Of a DNA stretch of 64,000 bases, positions 1 through 8,758 are shown piece by piece. Positions within the stretch are counted from its first letter, which is position 1, and every line of letters begins with the position of its first letter. Source of the DNA: Alphaproteobacteria bacterium (GTDB lineage: Bacteria; Pseudomonadota; Alphaproteobacteria; Rhizobiales; Xanthobacteraceae); NCBI GenBank assembly GCA_016869215.1, contig VGEP01000002.1:157467-221466 (forward strand), read 5' to 3'. Both the position numbers and the translations under genes were made by a program. Below the pieces are notes generated by a model. That model saw only the letters and a program-made list of their open reading frames with translations, was not told the origin of the DNA and did no database searches.

Positions 1-1510
1 AACCGGATCGTCGACGCGCGTCTCGCGATCTTGCCAACGAAACTAGCGAATCCGAGCCATTCTGTCTGAGCGAAAAGTGTCTGGCAGACAATTTTCGCTG
101 CACTACGCTGACGCCGCAATCGTCCGCTCGATGAAGCGTCGCTTTGAGAGACCCTTCGGCAAGTGGTGCCCGTTGAGTCTCCACGCGATGACGCAGAGAG
201 CATACAGCCAATGCTCGTGCGCGGCGGCGCGGTGCAGCCCGACCTTCCAGCACACGGTCTTCCACCGCTCGCCGGTTGTCCGCGCCGTCGGTGCCGACAT
301 CGACGCGCTCGACCAGCAACTGCACGATGCGTGCCTGCTCGGCTGGAAACAATTCGTCCCAGAGCGGATCGAGCCGCTGCAGCGCCTCGCGCACCTCGGC
401 TTCCGGAATGTCGCCGATCGATCTTGCCGCGCGCCACGTGCCGACGATGACTTCTGGGGTACGCAGGAGCCCGCGCAGGTGGTCGACGACCGCGCTCTCA
501 ATCTCGGCTGCCGGGATGCGCCGCACCGGACAAGCGTTGGCATCGCGTTTGAGCACATCCGTCGACACATAATAGCGATAGAGCTTGCCACCCTTGCGCG
601 TATGCGCCGGCGTCATTGCCCTGCCGGTCGGCCCGAAGATCAAACCTTTTAGGAGCGACGGCGTCTGCGTTCTGGTGTTCGCCGCGCGCCGTCTCGGGCT
701 CTCGCGCAGTACCGTGTGCACCCGATCCCAGAGGGAGCGCTCGATGATGGCTTGGTGCTCGCCGGGATAGGCCACGCCCTTGTGCACTGCCTCACCGATA
801 TAGGTCCGGTTGTTGAGAAGCTTATAGACGTAGCCCTTGTCGACAACCTTGCCTTGCTTGCCTCGGACATTTTCAGCCCGGAGCTTCCGTACCAGCTCGG
901 TGGCCGAGCCAATCTTGATGAACCGTTCGAAAATCATCCGAACGGTCGCGGCCTCTGCCTTGTTCACGACCAGTTTGCGATCCTTGACGTCGTAGCCGAG
1001 CGGAACGAACCCGCCCATCCACATGCCTTTCTTGCGTGAGGCCGCGAACTTGTCGCGAATGCGCTCACCGATCACCTCACGCTCGAACTGTGCGAAGGAC
1101 AGCAAGATATTGAGTGTGAGCCGCCCCATCGAAGTGGTCGTGTTGAACGACTGGGTCACGCTGACGAAGGTGACGCTGTTGCGGTCGAACACCTCGACCA
1201 GCTTGGCAAAATCCATCAGCGCGCGGCTGAGCCGATCGATCTTGTAGACGACCACCACGTCGACGCGGCGGGCTTCGATATCGGCTAGTAGGCGCTGCAA
1301 CGCCGGCCGCTCCAACGTCGCGCCCGAGATGCCGCCGTCGTCGTAGCGGTCTGGCACCAGCAGCCAGCCCTCGGGTTTCTGACTGGCGATATAAGCCTCG
1401 CAAGCCTCGCGCTGGGCATCGAGCGAGTTGAACTCTTGCTCCAGCCCTTCCTCGCTGGACTTGCGGGTGTAGACCGCGCAGCGGAGCTTGCGGATGATCG
1501 GCTTCTTCAT
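1..1510 (-). CDS. Large serine recombinase (partial, runs off the window)
   Basis: Site-specific recombinase expected to integrate or excise a mobile element. The ATG is at 1510. The N-terminal resolvase domain shows YTRKSSEEG (nucleophile Ser near residue 18), DRYDDGGISG and VVVYKIDRLSRA. The recombinase and C-terminal regions follow, up to VERVDVGTDGAD near residue 400. No stop occurs before base 1. Beyond about base 290 the frame turns Arg/Ala-rich and no longer resembles the family, whose members usually end about 30 residues later, so a frameshift or fusion is likely there. It overlaps the DUF2924 gene by 4 bases and is the last gene of a minus-strand operon. The N-terminal call is firm; the C-terminal part is uncertain. 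Confidence 0.85.
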   Translation of the reverse strand, partial: MKKPIIRKLRCAVYTRKSSEEGLEQEFNSLDAQREACEAYIASQKPEGWLLVPDRYDDGGISGATLERPALQRLLADIEARRVDVVVVYKIDRLSRALMDFAKLVEVFDRNSVTFVSVTQSFNTTTSMGRLTLNILLSFAQFEREVIGERIRDKFAASRKKGMWMGGFVPLGYDVKDRKLVVNKAEAATVRMIFERFIKIGSATELVRKLRAENVRGKQGKVVDKGYVYKLLNNRTYIGEAVHKGVAYPGEHQAIIERSLWDRVHTVLRESPRRRAANTRTQTPSLLKGLIFGPTGRAMTPAHTRKGGKLYRYYVSTDVLKRDANACPVRRIPAAEIESAVVDHLRGLLRTPEVIVGTWRAARSIGDIPEAEVREALQRLDPLWDELFPAEQARIVQLLVERVDVGTDGADNRRAVEDRVLEGRAAPRRRARALAVCSLRHRVETQRAPLAEGSLKATLHRADDCGVSVVQRKLSARHFSLRQNGSDSLVSLARSRDARRRSG

Positions 1511-1953
1511 TTCTCGGTCCGCCAGCTTTTAAGTCCGAAAAACGTCAAGCCATTCCACCGCGTACCGGTAATGGCTCGCGCTATGGCGGACAGCGATTTG
1601 TAGGGCCGGCCCTGGTATTCGAAATCCTCGTCGCGCACTGTGACGCAGTGCTCGACGCCTTGGTACTCGCGGATCAGCCGTGTGCCGGCCACCGGCCGCT
1701 CCTTGGCAGGCTGTCGGCGCCGCGCCGGATCCCCGCCGTCGAGGTCTTTGGCGATGGCGCGCAGCCGCTTGAGGGTTTCGGGCTTGAGCCCGCCGTAGGC
1801 CAGTTCCTGAATGCGGTACGCCAGCCGATGCTCCAGGAACCGCCGGTTATAAGGTGGCGGCTCGGTCTCGAAGAGATCGCGCCATTTCTGCTTCAACGTG
1901 CCGATCGGCGCTGTTTTAAGCGCAGCCAATTGAGCCAATACCGACTCGGTCAA
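1507..1953 (-). CDS. DUF2924 family protein
   Basis: A 148-residue protein of the DUF2924 family, which is regularly found beside large serine recombinases in rhizobial islands; its function is not established. Recognisable parts are LKQKWRDLFETEPPP, NRRFLEHRLAYRIQEL and the C-terminal RPYKSLSAIARAITGTRWNG. The start is a TTG at 1953 that overlaps the stop of the upstream small gene, and its own stop overlaps the recombinase ATG. This tight coupling suggests the three proteins are made together. A role as recombination accessory factor is only a guess from context. Confidence 0.8.
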   Translation of the reverse strand: MTESVLAQLAALKTAPIGTLKQKWRDLFETEPPPYNRRFLEHRLAYRIQELAYGGLKPETLKRLRAIAKDLDGGDPARRRQPAKERPVAGTRLIREYQGVEHCVTVRDEDFEYQGRPYKSLSAIARAITGTRWNGLTFFGLKSWRTEK

Positions 1954-2153
1954 TCCGGGCCTCCATCCGTTTCGCGGGCGTCGGCATGACCGCTTCGGTG
2001 GGCGGTATAGTCGAGCGAACTCTCTCCGCTGTCGGCAGATAAAGGACTGGACTGTCGCGACTTCAGCCGTATTAGGCCGGCCGCCAGAATCTCGGCGATC
2101 TCGGCTAGACGCTCGGCCGGGGACAGGCGGCCTGGATCGATACCATTGTGCAT
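1950..2153 (-). CDS. Small recombinase-associated protein
   Basis: A 67-residue protein of unknown function, first gene of the small protein/DUF2924/recombinase operon. The N-terminal half carries a helical segment with LSPAERLAEIAEILAAGLIRL, the usual core of the small protein that precedes DUF2924 genes in alphaproteobacteria; the C-terminal half is polar and probably disordered. ATG at 2153; the stop overlaps the next start. Confidence 0.65.
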   Translation of the reverse strand: MHNGIDPGRLSPAERLAEIAEILAAGLIRLKSRQSSPLSADSGESSLDYTAHRSGHADARETDGGPD

Positions 2154-2257
2154 GTGCGGGGAGCCTTTTTCTTGCTCCCTCTCTTAGTAGCGATCCAGGC
2201 GGCGGTTTTTCCCAGGAGGACTCCGTGCGAGCCCTTGAACAATTTTGGCGGCAGCCT

Positions 2258-3130
2258 TCAATGCCGAGCGCCGTCCATCGAATCCACCGCGACGTCGAAA
2301 GTCAGCATTCGGTCGAACAAGGCCGCCTTGCGATAGAAATGATGCTCGCCGAACCGGCTCTCCGCGATCTTTTCGCTACGGTGCTCGAGCAGTCCGAACC
2401 AGAGCAGCGGTCGGAGGATTCTGGCCTCCATCGCGTAGGGTGTCCGGTCCCAGGTTCCCGACAACATCGCGGGTTCCGGGATGGTGCAAAGCCGCGTCAG
2501 TTTTTCGCTGGTTTGCCAGTCGCTGGCGCAAACCGACAGCGACCACAGCACGACACCGGCATCGCTCTGCGGCCAAGTGCCGAGCAGGCCGCGCCCGAAA
2601 TACCCGAGATCCATGCGCCAGAGCGCCAGATGAAACAGGATCGCCAGCAGGCTGCCTTGCTGCGCTTCGTTCAGCATGGTCTTGCCAAAGGGAGTCGCGA
2701 TCAACTTGCCGCGCCGGATTTGCGCGAGGTTGGCTGCCTCGCTGAGCAAACGAACGATGTGCAGCGGCAGGAAGTCAGGCTCGTTGATGACCTTGTGCAG
2801 CCGAAACGCGTCGGCCTGGTCATAGCCCGGCCATTCAATGAGCTTGCGCATCTCGGCGACGACTGCGCGCGAGAGATTGCCGGTTGCGGTCAGCGGCAGG
2901 CCGCCGCGCTCGATTGCCTGGCGCAGCACGATGAGCGTGTTGCGCGCCACGGCTGAGCCCGCGATCTCGTCGGCATTGAGATTATTGGCGATCCGGATTG
3001 CGGTCTGAGCGGCCGACGGCTCCTGCCTCAGCGCCCGCAGACTGTCGAAGGTCAGCAGCGTCCAGGCCGGCTCGACCCCATCGAGCCATTTCCGCACCTG
3101 CGGGTCATGCAGGAAGTCCTCCGCGACCAT
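2258..3130 (-). CDS. Uncharacterised conserved protein downstream of RecD2
   Basis: A 290-residue cytoplasmic protein that I do not recognise. It has no signal peptide or membrane segment. The middle part (LPLTATGNLSRAVVAEMRK) looks like a folded alpha/beta or winged-helix-like segment, and the C-terminal third is rich in aromatic residues and Leu. The ATG at 3130 lies 3 bases after the stop of the RecD2 gene, so the two are almost certainly co-transcribed; a role in DNA handling by the island is possible but is inference from position only. Confidence 0.6.
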   Translation of the reverse strand: MVAEDFLHDPQVRKWLDGVEPAWTLLTFDSLRALRQEPSAAQTAIRIANNLNADEIAGSAVARNTLIVLRQAIERGGLPLTATGNLSRAVVAEMRKLIEWPGYDQADAFRLHKVINEPDFLPLHIVRLLSEAANLAQIRRGKLIATPFGKTMLNEAQQGSLLAILFHLALWRMDLGYFGRGLLGTWPQSDAGVVLWSLSVCASDWQTSEKLTRLCTIPEPAMLSGTWDRTPYAMEARILRPLLWFGLLEHRSEKIAESRFGEHHFYRKAALFDRMLTFDVAVDSMDGARH

Positions 3131-3133
3131 GGC

Positions 3134-5347
3134 TCAACTCGCCATGCCGAACTGGCGTGCGACGGGGGGCTTTGGACGCAGCCATTCGCTGAGCTTTGAC
3201 CATCGCCGGCGCCCCGAGACGTTGCGCACCGCAATGGCGACCGCCTTCTTCTGTCCGACCAGCACGACGAGCTTCTTGCCGCGCGTGACGCCGGTATAGA
3301 GCAGGTTCCGCTGCAGCATGGCGTAATGCTGGGTCAGCACGGGTATGATCACGGCCGGATATTCCGAGCCCTGGCTCTTGTGGATGGTCGCCGCGTACGC
3401 AGGCACCAGCATATCGAGCTCGCCGAATCCGTAGGTGACGGAGCGGCCATCGAAGCTGGCAATCAGCTCGCCCGAATTGGCATCGACGTCATCGATGGTG
3501 CCGATGTCGCCGTTATAGACCTCCTTGTCGTAGTCGTTCTCGATCTGCATGACCTTGTCGCCGGGAGCGAAGGTCCAGCCGAAGCGCTCGACCTTGCGAT
3601 CGCCGGCGGGATTGAGGGCGGCCTGCAGCTCGATGTTCAACGATCGGGCACCTGCGCCGCCGCGATTCATCGGACACAGCACCTGAATGTCGCGGATGGG
3701 ATCGAGGCCGAAGCGTTTGGGGATTCGTGCCTTCACCAGCTCGATGATGCGGGCGACCGCCGTCTCCGGGTCGTCAGCCTGCACGAAGTAAAAGTCGCTC
3801 TCGGCGTCGGGTGGGCTCAGATCGGGGGTCGAGCCCTGGTTGATGCGATGGGCGCTGGTGATGATACGACTCTGCGCGGCCTGCCGGAACACCTCGGTGA
3901 GACGCACCACCGGCACGGCGCCCGACGAGATGACATCGGCCAGCACCTGGCCGGGCCCAACAGACGGCAGCTGGTCGATGTCGCCCACGATCAAGAGCGC
4001 GGCGTTGTCCGGCACCGCTTTCAGGAGCGACTGCATCAGTATGACGTCGACCATGGAGGTCTCGTCGACCACCAGAAGATCACAATCGAGCGGGTTGTCA
4101 TCGCCGCGCTTGAAGCCACCGCCCTTGGGATCGACCTCGAGCAACCGGTGAATGGTCTTGGCCTCGAACCCGGTCGCCTCGGTCATGCGCTTGGCGGCGC
4201 GGCCGGTCGGCGCGCACAGCAGGATCTCGGTGCCCTTCGCGGCGAGGATTCGCAAAATGGCTTTGACGATGGTGGTCTTGCCAACGCCGGGACCACCGGT
4301 CATGACCAGCACCTTAGACATCAGCGCGAGCCGGATCGCGGCGACCTGGCTTTCGGCCAACGCAAGCCCGATGTGCTTCTCGACCCACGGCAGCGCCTTG
4401 TCCGAATCGATCCAGGGCCATGGCAGCGTGCCGTTTACGAGCCGCGTCAGCCGCTCGGCGATGGTGCGCTCGGCGCGATGCAGACCGGCCAGGAATACAC
4501 AGGGCGTTTCCCCGACCCGGTCGGCGACCACGGTACCCTCCTGCAGCTCGAGATCGAGCGCTGTGCGGATCAACTGCTGCGGCACCTCGAGCAGTTTCTC
4601 GGCCAGCGGGACCAGTTCGTCTGTCGGCAGTCCGCAGTGCCCCTCGTCCATCGCCTCGGTCAGCGCATAGGAAATCCCAGCCCGCACCCGGGTGGTTGCG
4701 GTCTTCTCGATGCCGAGCTTCATGGCGATGGCGTCGGCGGTCTTGAAGCCGATGCCGCGGATATCGCGGGCCAGCCGATACGGGTTCTCGGTCATGACCT
4801 GGATGGCGTCTGAGCCGTAGGTCTTGAAGATCCGCACCGCCCTCGCCGTGCCGACGCCGTGGCTGTGTAGGAACACCATGATTTCGCGGACGGCCTTCTG
4901 CTCGGCCCAGGCGGCGAGAATGCTTGCCGCACGAACCGGTCCGATGCCGTCGACCTCGCGCAGCCGGTCCGGCGTGGCCTCGATGACGTCGAACACCTTG
5001 TCGCCGAAGGCGCGCACCAGCTTCTTGGCGTAGACCGGACCGACGCCGCGGATCATGCCGGACGAGAGGTACTTCTCGATGCCATCGGCCGAATCGGGAA
5101 GCGAGGTGCGCAGGAAGCGCGCCTTGAACTGCTGGCCATGGGTGCGGTCGTTGATCCATTCGCCTGAGGCGGTGATCCATTCGCCGGCTGCAATGGTGGC
5201 GGCATGGCCGACCACAGTCACGATATCGCGATGGCCGCGCGCCTTGGCGCGCAGAACGCAAAAACCATTCTCGGCATTGTGGTAGGTGACCCGCTCGACG
5301 AGGCCCGCCAACACTTCCTGGTTCGATGGTTCGGGCTGCGGCTTCAT
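3134..5347 (-). CDS. recD2: RecD2-type ATP-dependent DNA helicase
   Basis: A 737-residue SF1B 5'-3' DNA helicase of the RecD2 type, the RecD-like form that acts without RecBC. The N-terminal half has the helix-hairpin-helix-rich region (IEKYLSSGMIRGVGP, PYRLARDIRGIGFKTAD). Walker A MTGGPGVGKTT is near residue 347, Walker B LLVVDETSMVD near 424, motif III VGDIDQLPSVGPG just after, and the C-terminal UvrD-like motif TIHKSQGSEYP near 654. It has about the usual length for the family. It sits in a minus-strand run with a thermonuclease gene 13 bases upstream and an unknown gene 3 bases downstream. All motifs look intact. Confidence 0.93.
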   Translation of the reverse strand: MKPQPEPSNQEVLAGLVERVTYHNAENGFCVLRAKARGHRDIVTVVGHAATIAAGEWITASGEWINDRTHGQQFKARFLRTSLPDSADGIEKYLSSGMIRGVGPVYAKKLVRAFGDKVFDVIEATPDRLREVDGIGPVRAASILAAWAEQKAVREIMVFLHSHGVGTARAVRIFKTYGSDAIQVMTENPYRLARDIRGIGFKTADAIAMKLGIEKTATTRVRAGISYALTEAMDEGHCGLPTDELVPLAEKLLEVPQQLIRTALDLELQEGTVVADRVGETPCVFLAGLHRAERTIAERLTRLVNGTLPWPWIDSDKALPWVEKHIGLALAESQVAAIRLALMSKVLVMTGGPGVGKTTIVKAILRILAAKGTEILLCAPTGRAAKRMTEATGFEAKTIHRLLEVDPKGGGFKRGDDNPLDCDLLVVDETSMVDVILMQSLLKAVPDNAALLIVGDIDQLPSVGPGQVLADVISSGAVPVVRLTEVFRQAAQSRIITSAHRINQGSTPDLSPPDAESDFYFVQADDPETAVARIIELVKARIPKRFGLDPIRDIQVLCPMNRGGAGARSLNIELQAALNPAGDRKVERFGWTFAPGDKVMQIENDYDKEVYNGDIGTIDDVDANSGELIASFDGRSVTYGFGELDMLVPAYAATIHKSQGSEYPAVIIPVLTQHYAMLQRNLLYTGVTRGKKLVVLVGQKKAVAIAVRNVSGRRRWSKLSEWLRPKPPVARQFGMAS

Positions 5348-5360
5348 GTCGGTCGTCGCA

Positions 5361-5861
5361 TTACCGGTGTTGCTGCTGCGCGCGCCAATCCCACGGCATT
5401 TCGAACTCGCCGGACCAGATATTAATCCGTTTCAGCCGGGCCGCCTCCTCGTCAGCGACGTAATCCAGTGAATAGCGCCGGAATGCCACGGCCCAGCCGT
5501 TTGCCACCATCCAGCGGTCCAGGTCTTCTGATCCCTTGAAACAGACGGCAACGACGCGACGATACCGATCGATGTCGCGCGCCTCGCAACGAACCGTTGC
5601 GCGGCCGATCCGATTGGCCAAGGCAAAGCTCGCCTGCTGCCCGCAGCGCCAACGCTCGCCGTTGGGACGAACGCAGAGTTGGCCGCCCTCCGGGGCGTCA
5701 ATACCGAACAGACGAATTCGCTGGCCGTGGATTTCGATGGTGTCGCCGTCGATGACGGAAGCAACGCCGATGATCAGTGCTTGCGCGCCGGCCTGCACAA
5801 TGGCCAAAACCACCAGGAACAAAGCAAAGCCCAGGGCGCGCAAAGTCATGATGTCAGTCAT
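5361..5861 (-). CDS. Thermonuclease (SNase-like) family protein, probably secreted
   Basis: A 166-residue staphylococcal-nuclease-fold protein. It starts with a hydrophobic segment (about residues 8-27) that reads as a signal peptide or anchor, followed by SVIDGDTIEIHGQRIRLFGI and DAPEGGQLC, which carry the first catalytic Arg/Asp region, and an RCEARDIDRYRRVVAVC segment typical of the family. ATG at 5861 chosen because it overlaps the stop of the upstream gene (ATGA). Expected activity: calcium-dependent DNA/RNA hydrolysis in the envelope or outside the cell. Confidence 0.85.
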   Translation of the reverse strand: MTDIMTLRALGFALFLVVLAIVQAGAQALIIGVASVIDGDTIEIHGQRIRLFGIDAPEGGQLCVRPNGERWRCGQQASFALANRIGRATVRCEARDIDRYRRVVAVCFKGSEDLDRWMVANGWAVAFRRYSLDYVADEEAARLKRINIWSGEFEMPWDWRAQQQHR

Positions 5862-6304
5862 GGTTGTCGTCCGATCTTCGGCGGCTCGTCGATTTCTTCG
5901 GCGTCGCCGGTCTCGCGGTGAACCTCCTCGCGGATGACCTTTTCGGTAATCTCCGAGAGATAGGCGACGAGCGCAGAGTTCAACTCCTGGAACTCCGGCC
6001 ATAGCACCTGCTCCATAAAGCTCTTCGGCCCCTTGAGCATGATGGATTGGCGGTGCATGCGCGGATGGCGGTAGGGCCGCAGGCCGTAGCGGCGACACAG
6101 CGCGATGAACAGCTGTCGCGACCAGACATCGGGGATTGAGAACTTCATCTCGATGGATTTTTCCTTGCCCGCCGCCTGACCAAGGCGCTGGCGAATCCGT
6201 TCGGCGGCAGCCCCCGCGGCGGCCTTCTCGCCCGGGGTCGCTGCGCCGGCGAACAGCGCTTCGATCTTGCGGAGCTTGTCGCGAAGGATTTCGTCGGGGG
6301 TCAT
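5858..6304 (-). CDS. Conserved hypothetical protein (DUF2786-like N-terminus)
   Basis: A 148-residue protein. The N-terminal MTPDEILRDKLRKIEALF segment followed by an Ala/Glu-rich helix resembles the start of DUF2786 proteins, while the second half (SIPDVWSRQLFIALCRRYGL, then a charged C-terminal helix) is a conserved island-borne domain I cannot name. The start at 6304 is 9 bases beyond the end of the repressor gene; an alternative ATG at 6334 would overlap that gene. Its stop overlaps the thermonuclease start. Confidence 0.55.
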   Translation of the reverse strand: MTPDEILRDKLRKIEALFAGAATPGEKAAAGAAAERIRQRLGQAAGKEKSIEMKFSIPDVWSRQLFIALCRRYGLRPYRHPRMHRQSIMLKGPKSFMEQVLWPEFQELNSALVAYLSEITEKVIREEVHRETGDAEEIDEPPKIGRQP

Positions 6305-6312
6305 AGGATCGC

Positions 6313-6840
6313 TCACAGCCGCTTCGATGCCCACACCACGCGGCCGATGATATTGACGTCCTCGGCATCGCGCTCGTAGGTCTGATATTCGGGGTTAAGC
6401 GACTTGATGATGACCCTGGTCGGCTCCGAATGCGGAACGTGCTCGATGCGCTTGGCGACAATGCCCATGCCATCCCAGATCACGAAGATGCCGGGCGGCG
6501 CTGGCACGCGCCGGCTGGTGTCGACCATGATGCGGTCACCGCTCGATAGCATGGGCTCCATCGAGTCGCCGTCGATCGTGACGATGTGCAGATCTTCGGC
6601 GCGCGCGCGGAATTCGTGACGGATCACGTCGTCGGGGAACAACCAGGTGGTCTTGGCCTCCTCGAGCCCCTCATGAAACGAGCCCGGTCCTGCGGACGCT
6701 CGCACGTCGATCTCGGTGATGGGTGAGAAACCTGCCGCGGATCGCCGTGGGCGCTTTGGCGGCTCGATCGCCTGGCCGCTCAAGGAAGGTCGCGTCATCG
6801 AGCGCACCGAGTTCATCGATTTCGCGGATGGGCGGCCCAA
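6313..6840 (-). CDS. S24/LexA-like repressor lacking its helix-turn-helix
   Basis: C-terminal protease/dimerisation half of a phage-type repressor. The catalytic serine is in IDGDSMEPMLSSGDRIMVD and the catalytic lysine in GIVAKRIEH, as in LexA/CI self-cleaving proteins. A linker-like ITEIDVRASAGPGS precedes it. Normal members carry an N-terminal helix-turn-helix; here the frame begins with a TTG at 6840 just after an in-frame TAG, and no helix-turn-helix is visible upstream. The gene also overlaps the opposing ATPase fragment. It is probably a truncated prophage repressor, unable to bind DNA in the usual way. Confidence 0.75.
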   Translation of the reverse strand: MGRPSAKSMNSVRSMTRPSLSGQAIEPPKRPRRSAAGFSPITEIDVRASAGPGSFHEGLEEAKTTWLFPDDVIRHEFRARAEDLHIVTIDGDSMEPMLSSGDRIMVDTSRRVPAPPGIFVIWDGMGIVAKRIEHVPHSEPTRVIIKSLNPEYQTYERDAEDVNIIGRVVWASKRL

Positions 6841-7540
6841 GGCCTATTTATCCGAGCAGATCGCGAAGGCCTTTCCGGCGGTCGTGATGCCGGCGTCACC
6901 GCCAGCCGCGGGAGATGCCCCTGGTGCTGCCTACACGGAGGAGGGAGCGCCCAACACGACCCGATCCGCAACACTGCAAATTGGCACGTCCAATCTGTCG
7001 GTTGACGATTGCCTGGCGCGGATTCGTTCCGGCGACCACTGGCACGACAACCTGGTGCGGTTGACCGGTCACTGGATCGCGCGCGGCTGGTCGGATGCCG
7101 AGATCCTGACGGCGGCCGAAACCTTGACCCTAAACGGCTACACCGCGGCTCAGACGCGGCGGGAAGTGGCCGCGATGATTGCTGGTGGGCGCAGGAAGTG
7201 GGGCAGGCCCGACGTTGCGCATCTGATCGGCGACGCCGAACCCGAACAGCGTCCCATCATCATCGATCCGCGGACGTGGTCGGGAAAGCCAGTGCCTCAG
7301 CGACAGTGGCTCGTCGATGACTGGATTCCGATGAACCATGTCACTGCGCTCTACGGCGATGGTGGTCTCGGCAAGACGCTGCTTGCACAGCAATTGCTGA
7401 CCAGCGTCTCGACTGGCCGCCCGTGGCTCGGACAATCGGTTCGCAAGCTGCGCGCGTTCGGTCTGCTTTGCGAGGACCATGCGGACGACCTGCACATCAA
7501 CCAGGACCGCATCAACGGCGCATACTGGATCGACTACCCG
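6716..7540 (+). pseudogene. Phage/plasmid AAA ATPase (RepA-like), 3'-truncated
   Basis: N-terminal part of a RecA-fold replication ATPase. Walker A is LYGDGGLGKTLLAQQLL, followed by TGRPWLGQ and the LLCEDHADDLH segment typical of RepA/AAA_25 proteins. Family-like sequence stops close to 7520-7540; the open frame continues to 8479, but that stretch is only the antisense of the capsid and decoration genes. The true start is unclear: the frame is open from 6716, with an ATG at 6887 that avoids overlap with the repressor. I read this as a gene cut by a deletion that joined it tail to tail with the capsid gene. Confidence 0.7.
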
Positions 7541-7945
7541 CTGGAACTCAGTCGTCGCATCGAGCTGGGCGGTAAACATCTCCATCCGCCCCGACAGATA
7601 GGTCTCGACCGAGCGCGCCTGCATCTGCGGGCCGAATTCGCGCACGTTCTGGACCTCTTCGGCCAGCACATTGTCGTCGAGCTGATAGTGCGGAACCTTC
7701 AGAACGCGCGCCCGGCGCAGTGGCTTGGGGCGGGTTTCGCCAGGACCGCCGCGCGGCGTCGGGTTCACCAGCGTCAAGATGCCGGACTGCTCTTCGAGCG
7801 CGATCGAGGTCGTCGGTACCGGCGCCTCAGTGAACAGCCCGAGCGCGCCCAGGCGCCCCGGCACGAAGGGAAGCTTGTTGATGCTGTCGGTCAGCGTGAC
7901 GAAATTGAACGCGTCATTGCTGAACACGTCGAGAATAGGTTCCAT
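7535..7945 (-). pseudogene. Major capsid protein E (lambda gpE-like), 3'-truncated
   Basis: First about 137 residues of a phage major capsid protein of the gpE/Phage_cap_E family: PILDVFSNDAFNFVTLTDSI, INKLPFVPGRLG and RSVETYLSGR are family-typical, ending at LDATTEFQRV. The frame then runs into the antisense of the ATPase gene, so the C-terminal two-thirds is missing. ATG at 7945; the decoration protein gene lies 47 bases upstream on the same strand, the normal order for this capsid type. Confidence 0.8.
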
Positions 7946-7992
7946 TGTTCAATCCTGTCGGGGTTTGAATATTGCGGGCGCGCGTTTTTGGA

Positions 7993-8367
7993 TCAGCGAA
8001 CGACGATGTCGGCGGCGCGCAGCTCCGCCCATTTGACGGACTTTTTGGTGTCATCATCGACGCTTGCGTCGTACAGCAGGCCAAACCGATTGACTTCTGC
8101 ATGCCGCGCGACCGCAACTGCCGTCACATCGGCGCTGGTCGCATCGACAGGGCCAATCAGGATAGCGACTGCCACCTCCGAGCCATCCGCGGCCGTTGCG
8201 GGCGATGAAACGAATTTGTTGCTTGCCGTGATTTTCCCAAGCACCGTTCCAGGCAGAAGCTTCCCCGCGCCGGAAGCAATGACGACGTTGTCGCGGGACA
8301 GCCTTCCCTCGTCGTCTTCCGAGAGAATGAAGTTTCCATCATGGGGATTCTCATGCAGCACGGTCAT
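7993..8367 (-). CDS. Phage head decoration protein (gpD-like)
   Basis: A 124-residue capsid-stabilising protein of the lambda gpD/HDPD family, apparently complete. The recognisable core is LGKITASNKFV, a VAILIGPVDAT strand and the C-terminal ARHAEVNRFGLLYD, the pattern by which head decoration proteins are usually identified. It lies between the protease fragment and the capsid fragment, the canonical head-gene order. It is one of the few full-length genes left in this prophage. Confidence 0.85.
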   Translation of the reverse strand: MTVLHENPHDGNFILSEDDEGRLSRDNVVIASGAGKLLPGTVLGKITASNKFVSSPATAADGSEVAVAILIGPVDATSADVTAVAVARHAEVNRFGLLYDASVDDDTKKSVKWAELRAADIVVR

Positions 8368-8433
8368 AAAGCTCTCCTGTTCGCCGCGACGACGGCGCGG
8401 ACGTTGGGCATTCCAAAGTGATGAAGCTAAGGG

Positions 8434-8758
8434 TCAGCGCGCGGACGCACCCGCGGCAGCCGCACGGCGGCGGGCATAGATTTCTTCGGTGTTGATCACG
8501 CGCTGCGGCTCTCCAGACGATCGATCGCCGCCGGTACCAAGTTTGGGCTGCACCTCTCGCGCCATGGCACTGTCGAGATTGCTCTTGGCTGCGGGTGACT
8601 TCGCCAGCGCCGCAAGCACGAACTCGGTTGCGAGCTCGGTGTCGAAGGCGAAGTAATGCGCAAGCTCTTCGCGACCCTTGGCTGAATCACTGGTGATGAT
8701 CGACCTGATGCGAGCGCGTTCGGATACGCTACCTTGCTTAAGGCCTTCCGCCTCACCG
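8434..8758 (-). pseudogene. Phage head maturation protease (S49), C-terminal fragment
   Basis: The last about 105 codons of an S49/ClpP-type capsid assembly protease with its scaffold-like tail. The frame reads GEAEGLKQGSVSERARIRSI, then AKGREELAHYFAFDTE and ends INTEEIYARRRAAAAGASAR, the typical C-terminus of these proteases. The catalytic half is absent: upstream of about 8758 the same strand switches to an unrelated gene. It precedes the decoration and capsid genes as in intact prophages. Confidence 0.75.

Noticed and set aside
3326..4813. Long plus-strand open frame opposite recD2
   Set aside because: It is the antisense of a well-conserved helicase gene in high-GC DNA; composition (His/Asp/Gly-rich) and lack of motifs mark it as a shadow.
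7541..8479. Continuation of the ATPase frame past 7540
   Set aside because: This part is exactly the antisense of the capsid and decoration genes; protein-like sequence ends at the deletion join.
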